From NCBI GenBank assembly GCA_016098155.1, contig JAAAJB010000231.1, positions 7,604-51,581 of the forward strand: a stretch of DNA of 43,978 nt, given 5' to 3'. The notes under the pieces were generated by a model, which was given only the letters and a program-made list of their open reading frames with translations, had not been told where the DNA came from and searched no databases. This DNA comes from Actinomortierella ambigua. Taxonomy: Eukaryota > Mortierellomycota > Mortierellomycetes > Mortierellales > Mortierellaceae. Shown here one piece after another: positions 1 to 9,335 of this stretch; the stretch's first letter is position 1; every line of letters begins with the position of its first letter. A program made the translations under genes and the position numbers.

Positions 1-26
1 TGTGGGTCCGTTTTTGTTCTCGGTGT

Positions 27-67
27 GGGGGGGGGGGGGGGGGCGGGGGGGGGGGGGGGGGGGGGGG
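27..67. repeat. Poly-G tract, 17 G + C + 23 G
   Basis: An almost pure G run (G17, one C, G23) lies about 85 bases before the MTFP1-like start codon and just upstream of its TATA-like box. It could form stacked G-quadruplexes, or it could be a sequencing or assembly artefact such as dark-cycle poly-G near a contig end. The sequence alone cannot decide. Confidence 0.9.
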
Positions 68-90
68 ACCTCTTTTCAATGGCCCCTCTG

Positions 91-99
91 TATAAAAAA
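91..99 (+). promoter_or_regulatory. TATA-like box of the MTFP1-like gene
   Basis: TATAAAAAA stands 63 bases before the ATG at 154, and a CAATGG element lies about 15 bases further upstream. Position and composition fit a core promoter. Confidence 0.55.
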
Positions 100-153
100 A
101 AGGGCGGCTGAGCGGGATTCACTCATTGATCAACCAAAATTTCATCATTCATC

Positions 154-792
154 ATGTCCGCACCAACGCAGCCCATCACCACCACCCTCGCCGCCGAAGT
201 CAAGCAGGAGGTCCAGGACCTCCAGCAGGGCGAAGTCGACACCGTCGAGACCAACGCCCGCTACCTCGCCTACGCAGCCCGCCTCCGTAACCTCGTCGTC
301 GCCAACTCGCGCTACCTCGCCTACACATCCGACATTGGCGAGTCCTTCCGTCCGGTCGTCGCCCCCGCCATCGTCCGTGCCTCCTACGGCATCTCCATCG
401 CCTACGTCGGCTTTGACGTCGCCTACGAGGGCTACAAGGCCCACAAGGCCGGCGCCCCCTCCGACGCCGTCGGCCTCACCGTTATCAAACGCTCCATCTT
501 CCAGGGCCTCGCCTCCCTCGCTGCCCCCGCCATCACCATCCACACCGTCGTCCACCTGGCCGGAAAGGCCCTCAAGGACTCGGCAAACGTCTCCTTGCGC
601 CGTTGGGCCCCCACCGCTCTCGGCTTGGCTGTCGTCCCTGCCCTGCCCTATATGTTTGATCACCCGATCGAGACCGCCGTCGACAAGGTCTTTGAGAAGC
701 TCGAGGGCAGCGGTGGCAAGACCCTGCCCATGAACCCCATGCACAAGGAGAAGGTTCTGGATGAGGTCTTGAAGAAGGAGAAGCTGGAGTAA
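154..792 (+). CDS. Mitochondrial fission process protein 1 (MTFP1/MTP18) homologue
   Basis: Single-exon gene for 212 residues. The segment from about residue 52 (NSRYLAYTSDIGESFRP) through the Gly/Ala-rich SYGISIAYVGFDVAYEGYKA stretch is the hallmark of the MTP18 family, a small multi-pass protein of the mitochondrial inner membrane. In animals it promotes fission, and homologues occur in fungi. Hydrophobic segments are visible near residues 67-90, 115-140 and 150-170. The ATG has a purine-light context (atcATGtcc), is the first in frame, and follows a TATA-like box. The C-terminus is Lys/Glu-rich (KEKVLDEVLKKEKLE). The gene is convergent with the TBC-domain gene. No intron is needed, unlike most neighbours. 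Family assignment is firm from motif memory; the role in this fungus is inferred. Confidence 0.9.
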   Translation: MSAPTQPITTTLAAEVKQEVQDLQQGEVDTVETNARYLAYAARLRNLVVANSRYLAYTSDIGESFRPVVAPAIVRASYGISIAYVGFDVAYEGYKAHKAGAPSDAVGLTVIKRSIFQGLASLAAPAITIHTVVHLAGKALKDSANVSLRRWAPTALGLAVVPALPYMFDHPIETAVDKVFEKLEGSGGKTLPMNPMHKEKVLDEVLKKEKLE

Positions 793-1297
793 GATAAGGA
801 CTTTTTATGGGATCTAGACAACCTTAATCTGCTACTATTACCACCTATTTACTACTGCTACCGCGCCCACACAACACCCCTTTCACATGTACACTATGAT
901 ATCTATCTCAGTTTTAGACCAACAACTACACATGCAAAAAAAAGCGTTCATTATATTTGTACATTATGAAGAAAGAAGATAACTAGAAGTGGCATGGACG
1001 TTAGGAAGGTCATACAATACGGAGGGCGACTTGCGACGCATGGAGGAGTGAGTGTGAGTGTGTGTGAGAGAGAAGGATCAAGATCATGGGTGATTTTCCT
1101 TACTTTGTTTTTGGATTGTTTCTTTTTTTCTTTTTGTGTTGTTTTTGTTTTTTTTTCTCTTAACAAAATGATTGATAATAGGGAATAGAGGCATGGCAAT
1201 GGCATCCTTTCATTTGTTGAGTAAGTGAGTGAGCGTTTTCATGAAGTTGTGTGCGTGATGGTTGGGACCAAGTGATTAAGATACCCTGTTTCTCTTT
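793..1297. other. Convergent intergenic spacer / 3' UTRs
   Basis: About 500 bases between two convergent genes. It is AT- and T-rich with TG- and T-runs, holds no plausible coding exon, and presumably carries both 3' UTRs. Confidence 0.6.
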
Positions 1298-4200
1298 TCA
1301 CTTGGATCCATCATCGTGTGCCGACTTGGCAGCTCTCTCGCGCTCCACATATTGGCCCTTCAACCGCGCCACAATGTTGGATCGCTGTGCCCGTCGATGC
1401 ATCTTGCGTGCAATCTTGATCAGTCGATCGTCCTCCTCGATATTCATCCGTGCATTCAGCATCTCCATCGTCTGCTCAAAGTTGTTTTGAAGCAACCTAG
1501 CTATATAGTCATTACAATGTGGGGTATTCTTTGGTTAGCTAAAAATTTAAGAGAAACCTATTCATGGGAAAAAAAAAAGAAGAATAGGGCATCTTTTTTC
1601 TTACCTTCGTGGTACTTGAGGAGTGCAATGGCCACAAAGTACATCCACTCAAACCCCTCCAAGAACAAAACATCCCAGATTCTCAGCAACGTCCTGTATG
1701 GAACCACACCTGCTGCAAAAAGTGTAATGTACCATCGCGACGCATAACTTGCAGTCGTAATTCCCATTGTCTCCTATGGTTGGATTAAATTATCGTACCA
1801 AATTAGTACATTTAGTGTTTTATACCACTCTCAGAAACAACAAAACAATATCAAAGAAAGGGTCCTTACAAGTGAGGCGCTCACTTTTGGAGCAAAGCGC
1901 CGAGTCAGTTCTTCTTGGATATAAAAGGCTTCGAAGAGCGCAGGAAAGCCTGGAATCACGAGATTGTGAAGGTTATACCGGCGGAACAAATGTACCAGGA
2001 GAACAAATGTTTTCTAATTAGGAAGAAGATAAATGATAAAAGATCAGCGTGAGTATTTCTCTCTAGAAAGGTGATTCGCATGTGTCCCAATCCGCATCAC
2101 TCGGGACTAACCTCTTCGTCAAAAAATGTCAGCATGGTGGCAACGACACTGGCCATGCCTTGACAGTATCCAACTTGGCGGTCATAGTTCGAGTATGCCT
2201 TCAGCACGTTGAATAGTGCGCATTGCCTAAATGAAGCAAGAGTATCAAAAAAAAAAAAGGGAGAGAGAACGTGGAACAGTTAAGTACGTTGAGAGCCGCG
2301 CTATAGATGGTGTCACAACAGATTATCACCAAGGTTGATAATGGAGCATAGCGAGTGACCTTTTTTTTTTGGATCGACAAAACCTACCCTGACCCATATC
2401 GTGCCTTGAACATGATGTGGCCATGCATCGTCCGTGGAATATCCAGATCAATCTGTTCTTCTTCTAGTGATGGCTTGGCGCATAGCCGCTGATTTTTTGA
2501 ATGTAGGAAAGAAGAGGTGATCTCGGTGCATCAGTAAGATGTTTTGCTTAATTGAACACAGACTCTCCATCCACCACTACCGTCCCTCCGTTGTATCAAA
2601 AAAAAAACTTACTGGATAGGCCTCCCGCAGCTTGATGTCCATGTCTGCATCTCGCCCTCGATTCGTGATGAGATAGCTCCATACTGCTGTTCGCCAACAG
2701 TCTGGAATACCCTTGTAGATTCTCGGTCCGAATTTTGGGTGATTGAAGGTGTAGACTGTTTCTTTTGTGCTGGATAGTGTCCGTGTGGCCATCCTTGCCC
2801 ATTTGATGCTGCGTGTTTGTTCGAGTTCCACTTGCTTGGCGTGCATGCTACCATGATGGACATGCCAGTCAAGGCGAAAACAAAGGGTGGATGAAGGTAA
2901 GGAGTGTGCTCAGTTCACAAAACAGGTGGTGTTGAGGGTGTGCCCGTATCGCGATGGATACACGCTTTCCCATATACCTCTCTTCAACGTTTCTAGCAAA
3001 CCTTGGTGTCGAGACGCGTTTCCTATCAATGGACGGTTGCCGGCCATCTTCGACCAGAAATCCATATCTAATTGCAGTAGAGAGCCGGATAGTACAAACA
3101 GAGGAAAGGGGGTGTTGTGTTGGTGTGTGTGTGTGTGGAGTATGTGGGCAAGAGACACAACGGTTAGTGCAATAGATCATGCATGTCCCCTATTACAGTC
3201 ACCGTGTGTTGCATGGGTATTATTTTTAGATTGCCACCACAACCGCGGAAGTAGGGGAGAGGGAGAGGAAAGAGAGAAAAAGAGAGAGGAGTGTAGAACA
3301 ACTTGCCTGTCAACTAGTCCGTAGAGATTCTCATCAATAGGTGGCTCAGGAAGCAGTTGGTGCTCTCGGTAGGGTGCACTAATGTCCTTTGCTATCGAGC
3401 TCCTGGATCCGGATGGCGACTTTGGTCCGCTAAGGGCCACTTTCTCGGTCGTGTAGTTGCTCTGTGGGGAGGTGTGCTTGCTGTCATGAGCTCCATTGGC
3501 GAACCGTGAGGATGAAGGGGTTGGGGGCGTGTAGCAAGATGAATCCATGTCGCCAGAGGGTAAAGATGATGATAATAACTCCTCCTGATGTACTTCTTCG
3601 TCTCGTGGTTGGGTATCCTGGTTGTATCTTGGTTGTTGTTGTTGTTGCGGTTGTTGCTGCAGAAGCAGCTCCCTGGTGGAAATGTGTTCTATCACCTCCT
3701 CGGCCACCGGGTCTGTGCCGCCTTCAGGCCGAGGCGACGGTTGCGACGACAGGCTAGAGGCATCTGTGCTCGTGTGTCCGGTGTCGACGGTGTTGTCCGA
3801 GAGGATCGACGCCTGTTGATTCTGGTCATCGACCATGATGCGAAGTGGTGTCGCTGACACGAAGCCACTCTGTTGAGCAGGGAAAAGAGGAAAAAAAAGA
3901 TGGTGGGTGAGGGGGGGGTGAGGTGGAGAGAAAAAAAAAAAGAGTTAAGTCGCGATAAAAAAACAAGGTTTTGTCCGCTGCTACCACCCTGCAAGAGACT
4001 CGAGCCAATTGCCCCTCCGATGACATCTCCCCCAGACACACAGACGTGCAGAAAAGTACAGTTGATGTTGTTGGGGGGCAGGGGTGGGAAGAGGAGTGAG
4101 AGGAAGTATGTTCAAGGGCTCAGCGATACAACGGAGCAACGCTGAAACCCATTCTGAGCATACCCTATGAGCATTGGTCATGCCCTCAGGGTAAATCAGT

Positions 4201-5103
4201 CAGTGGGAGGAGTGTAGAAGGTCAGTGTTGACCGAGCAAACACGCACTGTCTTGACTCGGATGGGGTACTGTTTTCTTTGTGTGTGCTTGTGTGAGTGTG
4301 CGTGCGTGTGTGAGTGTGTGTGTGTGTGTGTTTTTTTTGTGTCCCAGCAAGAAAAGATACTTTGTCTCTGCAGGCGCTCCTGCTTCTTCCTCCTGCTTCC
4401 CATCACCGCCAGAATCGTTGCCTGTCGCTCAATGGTGCTCTATGTTATTACAGCAGCTGTTGATGTTGTTGCCTTTGTTGTTAGCATCGCTGCTGTGGGT
4501 GTCGCTATTGAACTACTTGCTACCAATGACCTTTCAACGATATAATCGGTATTGCCATTTTATCTCTTTCTGCTGCCGTTGGAATTGCTCTTCCCGGTGC
4601 TGATAATGCTCTTCGAGGTGATGATGGTGGCGCTTTTCGGCGCCTTTTGCATCTGTGCGCTCTGTGTTCTCTCATGGACTTTTGCCTTTCGCTCAAGGTA
4701 GTCAGTCTACCCACACACCAAAAAAGCGACCCAATCTTCGAAACAGGGCATGTCCGTCCACACCAGTTTTTTCTTTTCTTTCCAGTTCAATTGAAAAAAA
4801 AAAAGACCAGCCACACACCCACATGGTCTCTACTATTGTTTGCTGGTTGGGCGTTGGGAGATAGCGTGGCACAGGCGCTGCAATGGCTGGAAAGGATGAT
4901 ACCTGAGCATGAGCCTGAACCTGAACCTGAACCTGAACCTGAGCCTGCGCCCACTGAGCCTGTTGTTCCAAGGATGGCCGATGATGGCTGCTGTTCCGAT
5001 CCGATAGGATGCTTGAGCTGAACGACGACGATAAGGACGACGACCAGATGCTGCTGTCTACCGAGTCGGCCGATACGGACTTTCTGCCGACAACAGATGA
5101 CAT
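1298..5103 (-). CDS. TBC-domain Rab GTPase-activating protein (nine exons)
   Basis: Exons on the minus strand: 5103-4903, 3869-3307, 3067-2978, 2847-2613, 2488-2388, 2226-2112, 2013-1870, 1773-1605 and 1500-1298, giving 1821 nt and 606 residues. The TBC domain spans about residues 331-530. The motifs are KGIPDCWRTAVW, the arginine finger in DLDIPRT (R382) and the glutamine finger in VGYCQGM (Q419), so both GAP catalytic residues are present. It should speed GTP hydrolysis by a Rab on membranes. The 280-residue N-terminus is Ser/Gln-rich and looks disordered, with a (Gln-Val)n stretch; a VDRYGFLVED motif precedes the TBC domain. The 3307/3067 junction needs a GC-AG intron (GCAAGT donor). The TBC half is secure. 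The first intron (1033 nt) is long and may hide another exon near 4520-4705, so the N-terminus is provisional. Confidence 0.87.
3635..3665. repeat. GTT/GCT-type trinucleotide run coding poly-Gln
   Basis: A run of TTG/TTGC units on the plus strand encodes Gln-rich residues of the TBC protein on the minus strand (LLLQQQPQQQQQP). Confidence 0.7.
4280..4340. repeat. TG microsatellite
   Basis: TG dinucleotides interrupted by GC and GAG lie within the first intron of the TBC gene. Confidence 0.85.
4906..4950. repeat. Hexanucleotide CCTGAA/CCTGAG repeat coding Gln-Val
   Basis: About six CCTGAR units in tandem. On the minus strand they read CAGGTT and encode (Gln-Val)n at the end of exon 1 of the TBC gene. 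Repeat number could vary the protein in whole dipeptide steps. Confidence 0.85.
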
Positions 5104-5462
5104 TCACAGCAATGAGGGACAAAGGAATGTGCTGAGAATGCCAATGGGGAGGGGGGGGAGTGGGGAAGCGGGAGGGGCGGGGGAGCGGGTGGAAATGCGC
5201 ACTCCCGGGAGAGAGAAAGAGAGAGAGAGAAAGAGAGAGTAATGTGTGTCCAGCACGCGCAGGGTTGCCGTAGGACTGCCAAAGGGAAAGAAATGCAATG
5301 CAATGCTCAGGTGCTGCTAGATTAGAATCGAATGAACGAACCCTCGCTGTCTGTCGAGGCTAACCTTTGGCACGCTTGCGCGATGGAATGCAAGGAGTAG
5401 ACCTGAGGTCACTAGGCTGCTGTCAAAGGGAAAGGTATTGTAAGGAGGAAGGAGGAGGAACA

Positions 5463-5560
5463 GGAGGAGGCAGGCAAGCAGACAGGCAGGCAGGCAGACA
5501 GACAGACAGACAGACAAATAGACAGACAGACAGTGAGATAGCCAGCCAGACAGAGAGAGA
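5463..5560. repeat. Tetranucleotide (CAGG/CAGA)n microsatellite
   Basis: Tandem CAGG units pass into CAGA units, with a few interruptions (AAATAGA, CAGTGAGA). It is part of the microsatellite belt. Confidence 0.9.
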
Positions 5561-5672
5561 TAGAGCGAATGATAGGTGAGGAGTGAAAAAAAAACACAAG
5601 AGTGCGTGACAGGGGCAGTGAGGTGTATGCGACAGAAAGTGGGGTGTGAGTAGAGAGTGTGTAAGAGAGAAG

Positions 5673-5768
5673 GAGAGAGAGAGAGAGAGGAGTGTGTTGT
5701 TGTTGTTGTCTGTGGAGAAAGGGGGATGACAGAAGAGAGCGAGAGCGAGAGAGAGAGAGAGAGAGAGC
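5673..5768. repeat. GA-dinucleotide tracts
   Basis: Two GA runs separated by a TTG/TGT run form a purine-rich strand. It lies upstream of the TBC gene, so the transcribed side would be CT-rich. Confidence 0.85.
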
Positions 5769-6888
5769 GAGGGCGAGAGCAAGAAGAACGAGGCACAACA
5801 CCACCACCAACAGCAAGAGAGAGAACACAAGGGCAAACACCGAACCAACACCATTCAACACCACCACCACCACGGTCAATGTCAATGTCACCACCAATAA
5901 CAACAACAACAACAACAACACCACCACCACCGCCACGCCCAGTTACTCACAAGCGGTCCGACAGAGGACGGAGGGGAGGCGAGGGAGGACAATGAACAAC
6001 ACTGAACTGATGAATGGAGTGAGCTGCTCTCCAACAATGAGAACAGAGTTGGGTTGGGAGAAGAAAGAAAGAGAGAGGAAAAAAAAAAAGAAACAGAGGA
6101 GAGAGAGTGTGTGTGGACAGGGTAGAGTTGGGTAGGGTTGGGCAGGGCAGCAGGGCACGGAGGATGATGGGATTGGATTGGATGGGGGGGGGAGGGGAGA
6201 GGAAAAAAGAAAGCGTGTGCTGCTGCTGGTGTCCTGTGCTCCCTCCCCCACGACCAGGCTACTGCCTACTGCTGCTGCTGCTGCTGCTGTTCCCCCCCCC
6301 CTCTCTCTCTCTCTCCTCCTCTTCCTCCTCCCCTCTGCTCCCCTATCTCGCCCCCGTACACAAAGAAATCCCCCCACCGTCCTCATACACCAGAAACGTT
6401 TAGAGATTGTTGTCACCAAAAGGGGATCCATTCATATCTGGGCCAGGGCAAACTCGAACGAGAGCCTTCCACTGTTTTGGTCCATTGCCATACAGACACA
6501 TGCCAATTAGATTTCGCGATGTGGAAACCCGACGCGTTCAGATCGCGCGTGGCAAAAGAGAAAAAAAAAAAAGGCGCCACATTTATATTTCATCATATTC
6601 GTATTTCATCATGTTCAAACTCCATCTCGATGATTGTCATGGCTAGGCCATGCTTCTGCACCTCGTGTCCAAAAAAGAAAATGTACATAGATAATTTTTT
6701 TTAAAAAAAAAAGTACGCAAGCGGAATATACTGAAGACGAAGAGAGGAGGCGAAGGGAAAAAAAAAAAAACAACAACAACAACGATGGTGACAACGGAGG
6801 TCATGGGATGACCGATCCAAACAAAACGTGAGTTCAAGGGGTGCACAAATCTTGTGGCGGTGCGTCGAAATATGGCATTGATTGACGG

Positions 6889-8576
6889 CTAGAGCTCAAA
6901 CTCGTTTTGAGGTGTCCAGATGTAGTGACCAAGGGAAGCAAGCCAGGTTGGGGGCTCGTCCTCCACCAGGTAGATGGCGTCTGGCTTCATCTGCGAGGAG
7001 CTCTGGACATCAGCCATGTCACTTGGACGCCTCATTGTAGCAGTCTGCATGGTTGGATTCACCGATGGGAAGGTGGTGCCTGAGACTAGGCCGGAAGAGT
7101 CCCAACTCAGAGATACTGGCATGTCACCACTGGTGGACACGACGACTGCTGTGGCTGTGGGGTCTTCGCATGTCGATGCCTGACAAGGAGCAGCAGCCTG
7201 ATGATAGAGTGTTACCTGTGCAACCAAAGACTCGAATGTGCCGCCGCAAGACTTTTCAACCATGGCTGCGTAACTCTGACCTGCTCTGGATTGACCTGTG
7301 CGCACTCGGGATGCAGGACTGCTGCTGGGTGGATGATTTAGCTCGGCGGCAGGGGTCAGAGAGGCGCAGACCGACCCACACGTGCGCGACAACTCTGCAG
7401 TGGTGGTAGTAGCTGCAGCGGTCGCAGTTGTGGTGTCACTGTTAGCGGGAGCAATAGTAGTAGTAGCGTCTATCCAAGTAGGCTCGAGTAGGCTGCCCCT
7501 CAAACTGGTAGAATCTGAACGCCCTTTGCGGTGATGGTCAGTGTTTGCAACACCGGTGGTGGTGGTGGCAACGCCTGCAGTTTTCATAGCAGTCTTGGCG
7601 CGGATCAGTGCATTGGCTCTTCGATTCATGGTTGGCGTGCGAGCCTCGTCCGGATGATGGATGAACGTGCAGCGGTCGTTGTACTTGCAGCGGCCAAAGC
7701 TCTGGAAACTGGTGCAGAACTGGGTTTTGTACCGGGGATGGCGCGCCACCTGGTTCAATTCATGCTCGCTGTGCGCAAACTGACATTGATCGCCATATCT
7801 ATTTTTCAAGTTGAAAATAGCGGGATACATACCCAACAGATGGAGTGATTAGGCTCGGTGATCATCAAATCTTCGGCTTCTTTTTTGCTGTTGGCCTTTC
7901 TTTTTTTTTTTTTTTTGCCCACGGTGATCATTGTGATGCGACAGCACTCTTCTTATCCTTGCCTGGTTTACCTGCAGGTGGTGCCGGCAGCAACCGAGTG
8001 GCACATCTCGGTCTTGTAAAGGTCAGTTATCTTCTTCCCCTCTCCCTCTCGATCTCCGTGGGAGCGTGGGCCGCGGCGACCGTGCAGGTGTGGATGTTGG
8101 TCTGACATGACCGAGATACAATCGCCGCTAGAGCTACTAGAGATGGAGAGGTGCTGACCATGGCCTCCATAAATCTTGGGTCGTCTCTGCACCGTCCAGG
8201 TTTCGTCATCATCCGAATCCCGTTCGAGAGAAGGCAGGGTGCTTGTGGAGCCAGGAGTGTCGGGTGGCGACGTGGACATGGCCCATGATTGGATTGCTGG
8301 CTCTTGGTGGTCCAGGTCCGAGCAGCACGATGATACGGGTGGCGAAGGAAGGCCGACACCCAGCAGAATAGTGCTTTCCATGCACTCTTTTATAGCTGTA
8401 TGAGGGCAGAGCTGGGTATAGCTGTCAAGAGGTTGCGGTTCATTGTTCGTGGGCGGGTGGCGAGTTGATTTCTGGGCTGCTGGAGTGTTAAAGTTCAAAA
8501 GCATCTCGGAGAGTCGGTGCATGGGATTGAAATGTGGCTCGCAAGCAAGGAAACAAAATGGTACGGATGCCACCAT
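6889..8576 (-). CDS. Tandem CCCH zinc-finger RNA-binding protein (TTP/ZFP36/TIS11 type)
   Basis: Two exons, 8576-7972 and 7798-6889, give 504 residues. Both fingers follow C-x8-C-x5-C-x3-H: finger 1 at about C192-H211 (preceded by YKTEM) and finger 2 at C230-H249 (preceded by YKTQF). The 18 residues between them equal the TTP-family spacing. Proteins of this class bind AU-rich elements in 3' UTRs and recruit deadenylation factors. The 173-nt intron splits finger 1 within the Arg codon after its second Cys (AG|A), so correct splicing is needed to form the finger. The rest is Ser/Thr/Pro-rich and probably disordered. The start is uncertain: the first in-frame ATG at 8576 is used, but the ATG at 8522 would give 486 residues. 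It is divergent from the RNF10-like gene. Confidence 0.88.
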
Positions 8577-9335
8577 GAACCACAATAGGAGTGGAGGGCT
8601 TCCCGCGAAGATGCCTTTGCCAAGGGTTGAAGTGAGCAGCGAGAGGTCGAGCGATGGTTGGTGGATTGGATGGTTGTGGAGAAGAAAGGGGGATCGTTTT
8701 GCGACAGGTTGTTGTGCGTGCTTCTATGTGCGGGTGCGAGTACTCGCGATGGAGATGGGGGTTGGCGATTGTCGGTGGAGTTGGGGGAGGGGTCGAGCGG
8801 TTTTGAGTGACTGCAGCGAAGAATAAAAGTGTGGCAAACGGAGGAAGCGCGCGCAAGATAGAAAGGGTAGGATGAAGAAGAAGAAGAAAAAGAGGAGAAG
8901 AAGAACAACAAGAAGAAGAAGAGAAGGAGAAGGAGATGGAAGAAAGTGGCGTAATAGAAGACCTTTTTTTATTTTACACGGGTGATGGTGATGAAGGGTG
9001 ATGGCAGAGAGAAGAAAAGGCTTGGCCAGATGGGTTCTTTGTAGACTGGGACTCATGGTTCATCCTACGGTGGCACAACCACTTTGCTCTCCTTGGCCAC
9101 TCACACCTATACCAAAGGCCCGAAGTAGCGTGTGGTACCACTCTACATACCGCACGAGGAATATGCGCTGTCTATCAGTGCGCGATATCCGCCGACAATC
9201 CGCAGGAATCGCTCGTCACGTGATTTGAGCACCCAGCGTCCTTTTTGGTTTTCTTCTCGCCTCGTTTGAATCCTTTCATGCATTAGCTCACGCTCACCTA
9301 CCCTCTTCCCACCTCTCACCCTCCTTTTTTATTCA
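8577..9335. other. Divergent promoter region with GAA-type repeat
   Basis: About 760 bases between the CCCH gene (-) and the RNF10-like gene (+). It contains a purine-rich AAGAAG/GAGAAG tract (8870-8945) and CT-rich sequence before 9336. It presumably drives both genes. No TATA box stands out. Confidence 0.55.
8868..8945. repeat. AAG/GAG trinucleotide purine tract
   Basis: Imperfect GAA/AAG/GAG triplets of about 75 bases lie within the divergent promoter. Confidence 0.85.

Larger units (their letters stand above)
5104..6888. other. Gene-poor microsatellite belt upstream of the TBC gene
   Basis: About 1.8 kb without a convincing exon. It holds GA runs (5211-5240, 5673-5690, 5740-5768), a CAGG/CAGA/CAGACAGA tract (5460-5560), CAA/CAC/ACC runs (5795-5935), CTG then CT runs (6268-6315) and A-runs. 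Long open frames here are low-complexity (Leu/Ser or Arg/Glu). It probably holds the promoter and 5' UTR of the TBC gene and the 3' UTR of the CCCH gene. Confidence 0.6.

Noticed and set aside
5317..6135. Open frames of 110-175 codons in both strands
   Set aside because: Translated microsatellites (Leu/Ser, Arg/Glu, Thr/Asn runs) without codon-like composition.
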